Notes: a model not told the origin generated them from the letters alone. 64,000 nt of DNA from Maribacter polysaccharolyticus (GCF_028882255.1 NZ_JARBUY010000002.1:632342-696341); one strand, 5' to 3'. Shown: positions 17,960 through 28,263, counted from the first letter of the stretch. Numbers and translations are program-made.

Positions 17960-19177
17960 TTAAGCGACGGCATTGAAATGTTTGCCAACTTCATGGAATT
18001 TTATAATATAGTTGGTGCCTTTTTTCGTTGGGTCCTTGTGGATGCTACCCTTAAGTTGACGTGCTAGGTTGTGGATCAACTTCAAACCAAGTGAATTCGT
18101 TGTTTTATAATCAATGGTATCCGGGAAACCAATGCCATTGTCCCCGATACGCAGCTCATAAGCATTATCCCCATCTTGTTGTATGGAAATACTTATTTCC
18201 CCCTCCTTTTGATTGGGGAAGCCATATTTCAATGCATTGGTAATCGCTTCATTGATCAAAAGTCCCAATGGTATTGCCGTATCTATCCCTAATTTGATGT
18301 CCGGAATATCGATATCGAGTTTTACTTTGTTGTCGGAACCTTTTATGGATCGGACCAGAAATTCGCTTAATTCCTTGACGTAGGATTTATACTCGATTTT
18401 AGAAAGATCTTCATCCCGCATATATAGCATTTCATGGACCATGGCCATTGAAACAACCCTATTCTGACTGCTTTTGATGATGGTTTTCATTTTCTCGTCT
18501 TTGATGTTCCTCGATTGTAGGCTTAAAAGACTTGATACGGTTTGTAGATTGTTTTTTACCCGATGATGGACTTCCCGTAATAAGGTTTCCTTTTCTTTGA
18601 TCCGCTTTTCAATTTCGTTTCGCGATTTGTAAAGGTTGTGGTGGGCCTTTAAGAGGTTTTTACCCAATACCCCTCCTAAAAGGTATACCGAAAATAGGAT
18701 ACTGAATAAGCTAAAAAGATCACGGGATGCTTCCGGTACGGCGTTGAAGGCCACACGGTAAGCAGGAAGGCTTTCGAGGTATAAAAGACATACAATGGTC
18801 AGGTTTATGTAAAGGTAAACCTTCCCGTACAGTTTTGTGGTTACATAGCCCGTAAATACGATCAGTGCAAGAACAAAGATAAACGGACTGTTTATGCCGC
18901 CGCTAAATAAAGTAATGATGGTGCTACATAATAATCCGAGAACTGAGGTAATGTTATAGGTTACCGTTAGATTCGAATGCGATTTAAAGGCGAAAGTATT
19001 TAAAAGGTTGATAACCCCGTACGCAAAAAAAGCATAGGGAAGAATTTCATGGATATCGAGTGCGTATATGCATAGAAACCCAAATATAATGGCAAGTACC
19101 GAGGAAAAATAATTTACCCTCAATGTTAATTTGACCTTGTCCTCTAAGCGATATTCATCTTTTACGGGCGTTTCCAT
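17960..19177 (-). CDS. Sensor histidine kinase, HisKA_2 family, with membrane sensor domain
   Basis: A 405-aa kinase. Six or so hydrophobic helices fill the first 180 residues, followed by a short coiled linker (KSRNEIEKRIKEKETLLRE) and the HisKA_2 phosphoacceptor VHHRVKNNLQTVSSLLSLQS (His near residue 205). The ATPase follows with N-box NEAITNALKYGF and G1 box GDNGIGFPD. The HHRVKNNL form is typical of HWE/HisKA_2 kinases, which often work with a separate response regulator. None is nearby, so this is an orphan kinase. The ATG at 19177 is preferred over a TTG 12 codons upstream. Confidence 0.88.
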   Translation of the reverse strand: METPVKDEYRLEDKVKLTLRVNYFSSVLAIIFGFLCIYALDIHEILPYAFFAYGVINLLNTFAFKSHSNLTVTYNITSVLGLLCSTIITLFSGGINSPFIFVLALIVFTGYVTTKLYGKVYLYINLTIVCLLYLESLPAYRVAFNAVPEASRDLFSLFSILFSVYLLGGVLGKNLLKAHHNLYKSRNEIEKRIKEKETLLREVHHRVKNNLQTVSSLLSLQSRNIKDEKMKTIIKSSQNRVVSMAMVHEMLYMRDEDLSKIEYKSYVKELSEFLVRSIKGSDNKVKLDIDIPDIKLGIDTAIPLGLLINEAITNALKYGFPNQKEGEISISIQQDGDNAYELRIGDNGIGFPDTIDYKTTNSLGLKLIHNLARQLKGSIHKDPTKKGTNYIIKFHEVGKHFNAVA

Positions 19178-19583
19178 TGTCGAAATATTTGGCACTTTAA
19201 TAGCGAATCCCAATTTGGTAATGAAAGGCGATTTCCTATTATTAGGGTTATTCGTGGTAAATCTAAATATGTTTTGGTATTAAATCAACTTCAAACACAA
19301 AAATAAAGTCCGTTCGGTTATATTTTATGCATAGCTATTGATCTATTCCATTTTACGAAGCCGTGTTATGGTGTTTTGTTGAACCGTAAATCTAAAGGTA
19401 GGTCTTTTTTGAAACTTCCATAGCTTGGTTTGGGGCAAATATGGATTTGGTTCCCGATTATATTCATGGATGGTGATGGGGAGCCTTTTTTTGGTGTTTG
19501 ATGTTCCTTGGAAAAGGAGATAAACGGACATAAAAAAAAAGCGACCGGGAAAGGTCGCTTTTTTTTATCTATCGAATTTCGGT
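19178..19583. other. Intergenic region between secA and the histidine kinase gene
   Basis: About 400 bp. Apart from the secA terminator at 19532-19566 I see nothing in it. The short frames are low-complexity shadows. Confidence 0.5.
19532..19566 (-). terminator. Rho-independent terminator of secA
   Basis: A run of A, then AGCGACC, loop GGGAAA, then GGTCGCT and a run of T. The stem is perfect and has T-tracts on both strands. It starts 18 nt after the secA stop. Confidence 0.9.
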
Positions 19584-22500
19584 TCAATCTTCCGTCAATA
19601 CCCATTCTCCCTTATCAATCAAGGGTTCGGCCTGTTTGTACTTGACGGTTTTGCTTTCCCCGGACATCACATTTTTGATTGTCACACGCTCGTTACGACC
19701 TATTTTCGGACGTTCTCGCACTATGGTTTCCGTTATCTGTGGTCTTTGTCCTTGGGATTGGCCAACAGCCCTATTTTGGGCCGCCAATTCATCGCTATTC
19801 GGAATCTCCTCTTTGCTGGTCTGTATGTTTTCTTTGGGTCTTCTTATGTTACCGGCATTTTGTATTTGGTTGGGATTCTCTGTGGGTAGTTCCCCTTTGA
19901 ACAAGAACGATACCACTTCTTTGTTCACCTTATCGATCATACTTTTGAAAAGTTCAAAGGCCTCGAATTTGTAGATCAATAAAGGGTCCTTTTGTTCATG
20001 AACGGCCAATTGCACCGATTGCTTCAATTCATCCATTTTTCGCAAATGGGTTTTCCAAGCATCATCAATGATCGCCAAGGTAATGTTCTTTTCAAAATCG
20101 GTGACCAACTGTTTTCCATCGGATTCATAGGCATCCTTAAGGTTGGTAACCACGTTCAGGCTTTTTATGCCGTCGGTAAATGGAACTACGATACGTTCGA
20201 ATGAGTTTGAATTGTCCTCATAAACTTTTTTAATGACCGGGAAAGCCGTGGCGGCATTCCTTTCCATTTTTTCTTTATAGAATTCATAGCCTGAGGTATA
20301 AATGGCATTGGTGATCTCAGGAACGCTCATTTTACCGAATTCGGCTTCGTTTATCGGTGAGGTGATCGAGAAGAACTTAATCAATTCGAATTCGAAGTTC
20401 TTATAGTCCATCGCACCTTTATTGGTTTCGGCAATTGATTCACATGTATCATAGATCATGTTGGCAATATCCACCTTAAGACGTTCCCCTTGTAGGGCAT
20501 GTCGCCTCCTTTTGTACACGACTTCACGTTGGGCGTTCATCACGTCATCATATTCCAAGAGACGTTTACGGACACCAAAGTTGTTTTCCTCAACTTTTTT
20601 CTGTGCGCGTTCGATGGACTTTGTCATCATGGAATGCTGAATGACCTCCCCATCTTCCAAGCCCATCTTGTCCATCATCTTGGCGACTCGGTCAGAACCG
20701 AATAGACGCATTAGGTTATCTTCCAACGATACATAAAATTGCGAGCTTCCTGGATCTCCTTGACGCCCTGAACGACCCCTTAACTGTCTGTCGACACGTC
20801 GGGAATCGTGGCGTTCCGTACCGATTATCGCCAATCCGCCAGCTTTTTTGACTTCATCGCTCAATTTGATATCCGTACCACGACCTGCCATGTTGGTTGC
20901 TATGGTGACCACACCCGGTTTACCGGCTTCCGCGACCACATCGGCTTCTTTTTTATGCAATTTCGCGTTCAATACATTATGGGGTACTTTTCGAATGTTC
21001 AACATTCGGGAAAGTAATTCTGAAATTTCCACAGAGGTGGTACCGATCAAAACCGGCCTACCGGCTTGGGATAATTTGGTAACCTCTTCGATTATGGCGT
21101 TGTATTTTTCGCGCTTTGTTTTATAGATCAAATCATGCCGGTCTTCCCGGGCAATGGGACGGTTGGTAGGAATCTCCATAACGTCCAATTTGTAAATTTC
21201 CCAAAATTCCCCGGCTTCTGTAATGGCTGTACCCGTCATACCCGACAGTTTTTTGTACATCCTAAAATAGTTCTGAAGGGTAACCGTGGCGAACGTCTGT
21301 GTCAGTGCTTCGATCTTTACGTTTTCCTTGGCTTCAATGGCTTGGTGCAATCCGTCGGAATAACGACGGCCATCCATAATACGGCCGGTTTGCTCATCAA
21401 CGATCATTACTTTATTGTCGATGACCACATACTCCACATCCTTTTCAAAAAGGGTATAAGCCTTTAACAATTGGCTCAAGGTATGTATGCGCTCGCTTTT
21501 TATGGTAAAATCCTTGAAAAGTTCCTCTTTAAGCTCGGCCTCTTTTTCAATATCGAGATTTTGACTTTCTATCTTAGCGATTTCCCCACCAATGTCGGGC
21601 ATGACAAAGAAATCCCTGTTTTGTTCCCCGGAGATGTAATCGACCCCTTTCTCGGTCAATTCTATCTGATTGTTTTTCTCATCGATCACGAACAACAGGT
21701 CTTCATCTACCTTCGGCATTTCCCTATTGTTATCCTGCATGTAGAAGTTCTCGGTTTTCTGCAATAGTTGCTTGATCCCTTCTTCACTTAGATATTTGAT
21801 CAATGCCTTGTTTTTGGGTAACCCCCTAAATACGCGTAGTAATAAAAATCCGCCTTCTTTCGTGTCACCGGCAGCTATGGCTTTTTTGGCTTCGGCCAAT
21901 ACTCCGGTCAAATGTTGTCTTTGTTTTTGCACGATATCATTGACCTTGGGTTTAAGCTCGTTGAATTCGTGCCGATCGCCTTCGGGTACCGGTCCTGAAA
22001 TGATCAAAGGGGTACGGGCATCATCGACCAAAACGGAATCGACCTCATCGACAATGGCATAATGATGCGGTCTTTGGACCAAATCAGCAGGGGTATGCGC
22101 CATGTTGTCCCTCAGGTAATCAAATCCGAATTCGTTATTGGTGCCATAGGTGATATCGGCATTGTAGGCAGCCCTACGACCTTCCGAATTGGGTTTGTGA
22201 TGATCGATACAGTCTACCGAAAGACCATGGAATTCGAAAATCGGTGCCATCCAAGCACTATCCCTTTTGGCTAGATAATCGTTGACCGTTACCAAATGGG
22301 CGCCATGGCCAGAAAGTGCATTTAGGTACATAGGAAGTGTGGCGACCAAAGTTTTACCTTCACCCGTTTGCATTTCGGCTATTTTACCTTGATGTAAGGC
22401 AATACCACCGATCAACTGTACATCGTAATGTACCATGTCCCAAGTAACAGCTTTCCCTGCAGCGTCCCAGGAGTTTTTCCAGATGGCCTTATCCCCATCC

Positions 22501-22946
22501 AAAGAAACATAATCCTTACTTCCCGATATTTTCCTGTCGAATTCCGAGGCGGTAACTTCCATGGTTTCGTTGGCGACAAATCGCTTAGCGGTTTCCTTTA
22601 CAACGGCAAAGGCTTCCGGTAGGATGTCGTTCAAGGTGTTTTCCGATATCTTATAGGCTTCTTCCTGTAGTTTGTCGATCTCCGCATATATATCCTCATT
22701 CTTGTCGATATCGGATGAGGCGTGTACTTGCTCGGTCAGTTCAGCTATCTTATCGTCCAACTCTTGGCGGTCGGCCTTGATCCTTGCCTTGAACTCCGCC
22801 GTTTTGGCCCTTAGTTCATCAAGGCTTAAACCTTCCAAGGCAGATTCAAATGACTTTATTTGTTTGAGAATGGGTTGTAGTTCTTTTACGTCTTTCTTTG
22901 ATTTGTCACCGACAAATGCCTTCAGTACTGAATTTAATAAACTCAT
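19584..22946 (-). CDS. secA: Protein translocase ATPase SecA
   Basis: A 1120-aa SecA, the motor of the Sec translocon. Walker A is [14 protein letters not shown], the DEAD-type box is [20 protein letters not shown], and the second motor domain carries [12 protein letters not shown] and the [13 protein letters not shown] motif. The protein is longer than E. coli SecA (901 aa), as usual in Bacteroidota, with extra sequence in the first motor domain region. The C-terminus ends in [20 protein letters not shown] and lacks the zinc-binding CxCxSGxxxxxC(H/C) tail used for SecB binding. The gene is monocistronic and closed by a strong hairpin. Confidence 0.98.
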   Translation of the reverse strand: MSLLNSVLKAFVGDKSKKDVKELQPILKQIKSFESALEGLSLDELRAKTAEFKARIKADRQELDDKIAELTEQVHASSDIDKNEDIYAEIDKLQEEAYKISENTLNDILPEAFAVVKETAKRFVANETMEVTASEFDRKISGSKDYVSLDGDKAIWKNSWDAAGKAVTWDMVHYDVQLIGGIALHQGKIAEMQTGEGKTLVATLPMYLNALSGHGAHLVTVNDYLAKRDSAWMAPIFEFHGLSVDCIDHHKPNSEGRRAAYNADITYGTNNEFGFDYLRDNMAHTPADLVQRPHHYAIVDEVDSVLVDDARTPLIISGPVPEGDRHEFNELKPKVNDIVQKQRQHLTGVLAEAKKAIAAGDTKEGGFLLLRVFRGLPKNKALIKYLSEEGIKQLLQKTENFYMQDNNREMPKVDEDLLFVIDEKNNQIELTEKGVDYISGEQNRDFFVMPDIGGEIAKIESQNLDIEKEAELKEELFKDFTIKSERIHTLSQLLKAYTLFEKDVEYVVIDNKVMIVDEQTGRIMDGRRYSDGLHQAIEAKENVKIEALTQTFATVTLQNYFRMYKKLSGMTGTAITEAGEFWEIYKLDVMEIPTNRPIAREDRHDLIYKTKREKYNAIIEEVTKLSQAGRPVLIGTTSVEISELLSRMLNIRKVPHNVLNAKLHKKEADVVAEAGKPGVVTIATNMAGRGTDIKLSDEVKKAGGLAIIGTERHDSRRVDRQLRGRSGRQGDPGSSQFYVSLEDNLMRLFGSDRVAKMMDKMGLEDGEVIQHSMMTKSIERAQKKVEENNFGVRKRLLEYDDVMNAQREVVYKRRRHALQGERLKVDIANMIYDTCESIAETNKGAMDYKNFEFELIKFFSITSPINEAEFGKMSVPEITNAIYTSGYEFYKEKMERNAATAFPVIKKVYEDNSNSFERIVVPFTDGIKSLNVVTNLKDAYESDGKQLVTDFEKNITLAIIDDAWKTHLRKMDELKQSVQLAVHEQKDPLLIYKFEAFELFKSMIDKVNKEVVSFLFKGELPTENPNQIQNAGNIRRPKENIQTSKEEIPNSDELAAQNRAVGQSQGQRPQITETIVRERPKIGRNERVTIKNVMSGESKTVKYKQAEPLIDKGEWVLTED

Positions 22947-23251
22947 AATTCTATTTATTATCGTATTGAAAGTGACGGGAAGCGTCTTCTTTCTATATTC
23001 TTATCTCCTTTATATTTAAAAACCCTTCAATGGGTTATCGCAGGGATATCGCAAAAGGTGTTCCAGTTTTTGTTCTTATGGGTGAAGACCTGATTTACTG
23101 CCAAATTTACCGAGAAAATTCCCTGTGGATCCTATTTCACTGCGAAGTTAACATTTTGGATGCTATTTTCTTCCTTTTTATCCGGGCAGTGATGATAATA
23201 TAATCATAAAAAAAAGTCTCCGAAGAGACCTTTTAATACATTTTAACTTAT
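22947..23251. other. Intergenic region upstream of secA
   Basis: About 300 bp holding the secA promoter region and, at its far end, the terminator of the DUF2795 gene. No gene is seen. Confidence 0.5.
23207..23234 (-). terminator. Terminator of the DUF2795 gene
   Basis: A-tract, GTCTC, loop CGAA, GAGAC, then CTTTTAAT: a short but well-formed stem-loop just after the stop of the gene at 23252. Confidence 0.7.
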
Positions 23252-23476
23252 CTAATATTCATCCTCGTTCCAGAGGTAATCTTCTTCAGTAGGGTAATCT
23301 GGCCAAATTTCTTCGATGGACTCGTAAATTTCACCACCCTCTTCTTCCATTGATTGTAAATTTTCTACAACCTCCAAAGGGGCACCTGTTCTAATGGAAT
23401 AATCGATTAGTTCGTCTTTGGTAGCCGGCCAAGGTGCATCACTTAAATATGACGCTAGTTCTAAAGTCCAATACAT
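23252..23476 (-). CDS. DUF2795 domain protein
   Basis: A 74-aa acidic protein. The N-terminal WTLELASYLSDAPWPATKDE and ELIDYSIRTGAPLEVVENL match DUF2795, a small helical domain. The C-terminal third is strongly acidic and aromatic (EIWPDYPTEEDYLWNEDEY). It is cytoplasmic and of unknown function, and is almost always a single-copy, single-gene unit in Flavobacteriia. It has its own consensus promoter and its own terminator here, which suggests strong independent expression. Confidence 0.9.
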   Translation of the reverse strand: MYWTLELASYLSDAPWPATKDELIDYSIRTGAPLEVVENLQSMEEEGGEIYESIEEIWPDYPTEEDYLWNEDEY

Positions 23477-23501
23477 TTTAAAAGATGGTTTTAAATTTTT
23501 G

Positions 23502-23531
23502 CAAAAATAATTTTAATCTTGAAATAGCCAA
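23502..23531 (-). promoter_or_regulatory. Promoter of the DUF2795 gene
   Basis: On the minus strand TTG (23529-23531), a 19-nt spacer and TATTTTTG (23502-23509) match the Bacteroidota -33/-7 consensus. The expected transcription start is about 20 nt before the ATG at 23476. Confidence 0.65.
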
Positions 23532-23585
23532 GGGTTTTTGCAATTATTTATGCGATAATTGTTTGATAACGAAGAAAATCGAAAT

Positions 23586-24164
23586 TTATTGGTCCTTTTT
23601 TTCTGGAATCCATTTGATTTCCTTCGCATTAAGGTCCTTCGACAATTTTCGTGCCAAGACAAAAAGGAAGTCCGAGAGGCGATTTATATAGGACATTACG
23701 TTTTCTTCAAAGGGTTCCTTTTCGAAAAGTTCCGTGGCCATTCTTTCGGCCCTACGACAAACTGTACGTGCAATATGACAGTATGACACCGTGGTATGTC
23801 CGCCAGGCAGTATAAAATGGGTCATGGGTGGCAGGGATTCATTCATGACATCCATTTCGTTCTCCAATAATTCAATGTCCGATGCATCGATCTTGGGGAT
23901 GTTCAATCGTTCCCTTCCGTTTTTTAGGATGGCTTTTTTAGGGTCGGTAGCCAAAATGGCACCCAAAGTAAAAAGTTTATGCTGTATAAGGGTAAGGAGG
24001 TTTTTGGTATAGGCATCCATTTCCTGATCGCGGATAAGGCCGATCCAGGCATTCAGCTCGTCAATGGTGCCGTAACTGTCTATTCTGATATGGTTTTTTG
24101 AGACTCGGGTACCTCCGAAAAGGGCCGTAGTTCCTTTGTCACCTGTCTTAGTGTATATTTTCAT
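23586..24164 (-). CDS. Cob(I)alamin adenosyltransferase, PduO type
   Basis: A 192-aa ATP:cob(I)alamin adenosyltransferase, which makes adenosylcobalamin. The ATP-binding N-terminus is MKIYTKTGDKGTTALFGGTR, followed by SYGTIDELNAWIGL. The C-terminal CRRAERMATELFE and YINRLSDFLFVLARKLS complete the PduO family marks. It is cytoplasmic and probably trimeric. The following small membrane-protein gene is on the same strand. In this window adenosylcobalamin has one visible possible user, the CarH-like regulator at 51500-52399. Methylmalonyl-CoA mutase elsewhere in the genome would be the other usual one. Confidence 0.93.
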   Translation of the reverse strand: MKIYTKTGDKGTTALFGGTRVSKNHIRIDSYGTIDELNAWIGLIRDQEMDAYTKNLLTLIQHKLFTLGAILATDPKKAILKNGRERLNIPKIDASDIELLENEMDVMNESLPPMTHFILPGGHTTVSYCHIARTVCRRAERMATELFEKEPFEENVMSYINRLSDFLFVLARKLSKDLNAKEIKWIPEKKDQ

Positions 24165-24196
24165 GAATGAAATGAGTAATGTTGTTAGGTTTATTC

Positions 24197-24340
24197 TTAG
24201 TTCTTTTTTTTGTCTTCACGGCGATAATTTTCCATGAATTTTTTGGATTTTCTTCTTTTGGACTTGTTCCTGTTGAAAATCAAAAAAAACAAATAAATGA
24301 TAATGAGTACCCCTAACACCGTATAAATTGGATATTCCAT
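24197..24340 (-). CDS. Small (47-aa) single-pass membrane protein with a basic tail
   Basis: The frame gives MEYPIYTVLGVLIIIYLFFL, then IFNRNKSKRRKSKKFMENYR and a charged end to a stop at 24197: one N-terminal helix and a very basic cytoplasmic tail. It lies 32 nt upstream of the adenosyltransferase gene on the same strand, so the two are probably cotranscribed. The composition and position resemble small membrane proteins common next to such genes in Flavobacteriaceae. Function is unknown. It is too short for usual gene finders but has a convincing helix plus basic tail. Confidence 0.6.
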   Translation of the reverse strand: MEYPIYTVLGVLIIIYLFFLIFNRNKSKRRKSKKFMENYRREDKKKN

Positions 24341-24433
24341 AATTTCTCGACTTAGATTTCCCTTTGGGGATTATTTTTTTCGTATTCCACATCGCTCGGC
24401 ATCGTGGTGATGCCATGTATTAAAGTTACGGGT

Positions 24434-24934
24434 TTATATTCGAATCTTAAAATGTTCCTTTGCTTGTTCTTTTCTGAAAAATAGCGCCCCACAGCTGAAC
24501 ATATCTACGGAGACGGTTACTTTTTCATGTTGTTTGAAAGCTTCCCACTCTTGGGTATTTTTCTTGTTTCCATAAATCTTATCGATGAGGAGTATGGTAT
24601 CGTTATGATACGATTTGCCTTTTAGGATTTGGGTAAATTGGGTTGCACATGGGGTGCCCATATAGATAAGGTCTGATGGGGCATTGAATTTGGTTTGGGG
24701 GAATGATTCCCGAATCAGTTCGATCAGGGTGCCGTCTTCAGGGAGGACACTTATGTGCACTGCGTTGAAATAGGTGATGCTTTTTAAAAGGGTTTTAATC
24801 GTTTTCCGACCTTTGTACTTGGATTTTCCGTACAGGCATTTAGTGATGAAATTATAGATGAAAGGCGAATGCACACCGTGTTGGTTGGTCGAACTGAAAA
24901 TAAAACCGATATAGGAAATAAAGCGGTACAACAT
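24434..24934 (-). CDS. Shortened O-methyltransferase-like protein lacking the SAM-binding core
   Basis: A 166-aa protein whose N-terminus (SSTNQHGVHSPFIYNFITKC) and C-terminus (DKIYGNKKNTQEWEAFKQHE, then KVTVSVDMFSCGALFFRKEQ) match a flavobacterial class I methyltransferase family that is usually about 230 aa. The middle, where relatives have the glycine-rich SAM motif (type ILEIGTSLG) and the acidic loop, is replaced by a shorter stretch (YFNAVHISVLPEDGTLIELI) without it. Catalytic methyl transfer is therefore doubtful. It lies 25 nt downstream of the ABC-F gene. No frame break is visible, so the loss is a clean deletion or divergence. Confidence 0.7.
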   Translation of the reverse strand: MLYRFISYIGFIFSSTNQHGVHSPFIYNFITKCLYGKSKYKGRKTIKTLLKSITYFNAVHISVLPEDGTLIELIRESFPQTKFNAPSDLIYMGTPCATQFTQILKGKSYHNDTILLIDKIYGNKKNTQEWEAFKQHEKVTVSVDMFSCGALFFRKEQAKEHFKIRI

Positions 24935-24959
24935 GTTTTTATTGATGTGTTACTGATTT

Positions 24960-26837
24960 TTATTCCATCATGGCAGAAAGTTCAAACCAACGTTCGGTTT
25001 TCGTTTCTATCGCTTCCGTTATTTCTTTCAGTTCAATGGAAAGGGCGTCTATTTCCTCTCCCGTTAGGCCACTATCGGTAAAACGGTGTTGGACTTTTTC
25101 TTTTTGCTCCTCTAAGCGATGTATTTCCCGCTCCAAGGATTTAAACTCTTTTTGTTCCAAATAGGACAATTTTGTTCCACTACTTTCTTCTTTCCACGAA
25201 TTCTTGGTGGTATTGTTTTCACTGCCCTTGTTTTTTTCAGATCTGTTTTCGGCCACCTGACTGTCTTCATAGGCCCTGTAATCGGAGTAATTGCCCGGAA
25301 AGTCTTCGATAACGGCATCGCCCCTGAACACAAAGAGGTGATCCACGATCTTATCCATAAAGTAGCGATCGTGGGATACGACCATAAGGCAGCCCGGAAA
25401 ATCCAACAGGAAACTTTCCAATACGTTCAGGGTCATGATGTCCAGGTCGTTGGTAGGTTCGTCCAAAATGAGAAAGTTGGGGTTCTGGATCAAAACGGTA
25501 CATAAATACAGGCGCTTGCGTTCGCCCCCACTTAGTTTCTCGACAAAATCATATTGTTTTTTGCGATCGAACAGAAATCGTTCCAACAGCTGCTGGGCAG
25601 AAATTTGTTTGCCTTTTTTCAAAGGGATGTAATCCCCGAACTCCCGGATGACATCGATGACCTTTTGGCCTTGTTTTATGGTAATGCCTTTCTGGGTATA
25701 GTATCCTATTTTAATGGTATCGCCGATAACCACTTTTCCGCCGTCTGCTTTTTCCGTTCCCGAGAGGATATTCAGGAATGTTGATTTCCCGGTGCCGTTC
25801 TTGCCGATAATCCCGACACGTTCCCCTTTGGTAAACGTATAATCGAACTGGTCTAGAATAGGCTTCCCCGGAAAGGATTTGGAGATTTTGTGCAACTCCA
25901 AGATCTTGCTGCCGATTCTTTCCATATTGATTTCCAGTTGTACCTCATGTTCATTGCGACGTTGATGCGCTTTTTCTTTAATGGCTTGGAAATCATCGAT
26001 CCTTGACTTCGATTTAGTTGTCCTGGCCTTAGGTTGCCTACGCATCCAGCTCAACTCCTTTTTAAAGAGCAACTTGGATTTATGCTGTTCTACGGCTTCC
26101 TGTTCCAATCGGGCTTCCTTTTTTTCCAGATAGTACGAATAATTCCCCTTGTAAGGGTATAGTTTTCCGCCATCAAGTTCGATGATTTCGTTGCAGACAC
26201 GCTCTAGGAAATAACGGTCGTGGGTAACCATGAACAAGGTTATGTTTTCCTTGGAGAAATACTGTTCTAGCCATTCGATCATTTCCAGGTCCAAATGGTT
26301 GGTGGGCTCATCTAGGATCAGGAGGTCGGGTTTGTTTATAAGTGCATTGGCCAAGGCCAAACGTTTTTTTTGTCCTCCGGAGAGGAGTCCAACCTTGGCG
26401 TGTATGTCCTCTAATTTAAGTTTAAAGAGTATTTGCTTGTATTGGGTTTCAAAGTCCCAAGCATCGTTGCGGTCCATGGCTTCGAAGGCCTTTTGGTAGG
26501 CTTCTTCGTCTTCCGGGTTTTCCAAGGCCTTTTCATAAGCAAGGATGACTTTCAATATATCGTTATCCGAAGCGAAAATGGTTTCTTCGATCGTCAGGTC
26601 CGGATTCATGTCAGGTTCCTGTTCCAAAAAGGAAACACGGGTCCCTTTGCGGTAGTTTACCAAGCCTGAGTCCGGTACATCTTTCCCCGATAAAATGTTC
26701 AATATCGAGGTTTTGCCATCACCATTCTTCGCGATCAAAGCAATTTTTTGGTCTTTGTTCACCCCAAAGGAGATGTCATCGAAGAGTACCAGCTCGCCGT
26801 AGGATTTGGCTATATTTTCAACAGAAAGTAGGTTCAT
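24960..26837 (-). CDS. uup: ABC-F family ATPase, Uup-like
   Basis: A 625-aa protein with two ABC domains and no membrane helices. The Walker A motifs are AKNGDGKTS and GKNGTGKST. The signatures LSGGQKKRLALA and LSGGERKRLYL are each followed by LDEPTN(H/D)LD. Between the domains is the basic linker (P-site tRNA interaction motif region, RRQPKARTTKSKSRID), and the C-terminus (from about 545) is a coiled-coil Uup-type tail. Such proteins act on ribosomes or on branched DNA. The ATG overlaps the stop of the Lnb-like gene by 4 nt, indicating coupled translation. Confidence 0.92.
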   Translation of the reverse strand: MNLLSVENIAKSYGELVLFDDISFGVNKDQKIALIAKNGDGKTSILNILSGKDVPDSGLVNYRKGTRVSFLEQEPDMNPDLTIEETIFASDNDILKVILAYEKALENPEDEEAYQKAFEAMDRNDAWDFETQYKQILFKLKLEDIHAKVGLLSGGQKKRLALANALINKPDLLILDEPTNHLDLEMIEWLEQYFSKENITLFMVTHDRYFLERVCNEIIELDGGKLYPYKGNYSYYLEKKEARLEQEAVEQHKSKLLFKKELSWMRRQPKARTTKSKSRIDDFQAIKEKAHQRRNEHEVQLEINMERIGSKILELHKISKSFPGKPILDQFDYTFTKGERVGIIGKNGTGKSTFLNILSGTEKADGGKVVIGDTIKIGYYTQKGITIKQGQKVIDVIREFGDYIPLKKGKQISAQQLLERFLFDRKKQYDFVEKLSGGERKRLYLCTVLIQNPNFLILDEPTNDLDIMTLNVLESFLLDFPGCLMVVSHDRYFMDKIVDHLFVFRGDAVIEDFPGNYSDYRAYEDSQVAENRSEKNKGSENNTTKNSWKEESSGTKLSYLEQKEFKSLEREIHRLEEQKEKVQHRFTDSGLTGEEIDALSIELKEITEAIETKTERWFELSAMME

Positions 26838-28024
26838 GCTATGGATTGGGTTTTTTGTTTGTGATTATGAACGTATAGAAACGAATATCGAATGCCCAAA
26901 GCCAATAGAATTGGGATAAGCACAGGGGAAAAAATCTGGACCTCTAAGACCCATAAGGGAACAACGGCCATTAATAGCGCCAATACCATCAGTAAGTATT
27001 TGTTTGTCCACCAAGGGAGTGATTGTTTTCGGCCAATGAAAAAAGCGGTAATCAAATTAAATGGAAAGGCCCAAAGGATGTTGAAATTGTTGGCGGTTGC
27101 CGTATGATCCGTTATAAACCAAAGGAAAAAAATGACCATACCGGCGATGCCCGTTAAAAGGAACAGGGCAAGATCGACTCCTTTTGTTCTTCGGTTGTTC
27201 CTATGATCCGAAAAAGTAAAGATGATAACCAAGAGCAGTAAACCCAAGGCCCAAAATAATGGGGATCCCAGGAAATTGCTTTTGGGTTCTTGGGGTTGGG
27301 GCTTGTATATGGTTTTTAAGGTACGCAACAAGGGTTTTGTCCCAAGTTTCGCTTTATTTATCTCCTTCATGATGTATATGGGCAAGAACATATGTTCTTT
27401 AGGGGTGGCGATATCATCGATAACCGCTCCAAGGGCTAGATCTATGCCAAATGCCGACCATGAATTGAGTGGCATATTAAGCCGGATAAGTTCGCGGTGC
27501 GTATATTGTTTTTCAAGATAATCTTCGTCGAACACCAATTTTTCGGGAAAGACCGTATCGAGTACGTCCCAAATTTTCGTGGCACAGTTGTTATAAAAGA
27601 AATCGTATGGGTAGGTACTGTTTTCGGGAAGGGCATTGTTCTCTAAAAATCGGAACAATTCATTTTTTTCGGATTGGGATAACTGTAAGACCTGTTCATT
27701 TACCCATCTATTGTCGTATTTGTATTCCCTGATAAAATTGGAGTAACGCTGGCGTGCGAGTTTATAATCCAATTTGCCTTTGGCAAAATTCACATAAAAA
27801 TTATCCGAATAAAAGTCAAAAACCCCATAATTGTAGATGATATCCAAACCTATTGCCGGGTCTTTTACCCTAAAGGCGCTATGGCCAAAGGTAGCATAGA
27901 GCTCTTCACCAGGACCACAGGTCATGACACTGATTTTGGATAATGGGGATAAATCCGGAATCTGGGAATGCCCTACCATTGAAAGGGCAAATAAAAGGAA
28001 TGTGGTCAACCTTTTTAGCGGCAT
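26834..28024 (-). CDS. DUF4105/Lnb-like membrane protein (possible lipoprotein N-acyltransferase)
   Basis: A 396-aa protein with a signal sequence (MPLKRLTTFLLFALSMVGHS), a periplasmic DUF4105 domain and five C-terminal hydrophobic helices from about residue 260. Conserved polar residues of the domain are present: His in ATFGHSAFRV and Cys in YNNCATKIWD, which would suit a thiol-type acyl transfer. Proteins with this domain, now called the Lnb N-terminal periplasmic domain, have been linked to lipoprotein N-acylation in Bacteroidota. I state that from memory of the family, not from this sequence. The gene overlaps the ABC-F gene by 4 nt, and its own promoter is likely just upstream. Confidence 0.8.
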   Translation of the reverse strand: MPLKRLTTFLLFALSMVGHSQIPDLSPLSKISVMTCGPGEELYATFGHSAFRVKDPAIGLDIIYNYGVFDFYSDNFYVNFAKGKLDYKLARQRYSNFIREYKYDNRWVNEQVLQLSQSEKNELFRFLENNALPENSTYPYDFFYNNCATKIWDVLDTVFPEKLVFDEDYLEKQYTHRELIRLNMPLNSWSAFGIDLALGAVIDDIATPKEHMFLPIYIMKEINKAKLGTKPLLRTLKTIYKPQPQEPKSNFLGSPLFWALGLLLLVIIFTFSDHRNNRRTKGVDLALFLLTGIAGMVIFFLWFITDHTATANNFNILWAFPFNLITAFFIGRKQSLPWWTNKYLLMVLALLMAVVPLWVLEVQIFSPVLIPILLALGIRYSFLYVHNHKQKTQSIA

Positions 28025-28263
28025 ACTTTTTTATTGGAAAATTTTCAGTGGCAAATATCTGAATAAATTGTTTAGAAGGGGGGTTATTGTTAATGGTTCT
28101 TAAAAGGGATCCTTTTTTGGTCGTGTTGAGGGGTGGGATCGGAGGCTTTATTTTATGCCGGGATAACGAATTTCCCTTTTGCCATCTTAATTTTTTTGCT
28201 TGAAAAGTACCCTGCAACCCCTGCTTCGTAATATTTGTATTATTTTTACGTAAACATTTTTAT

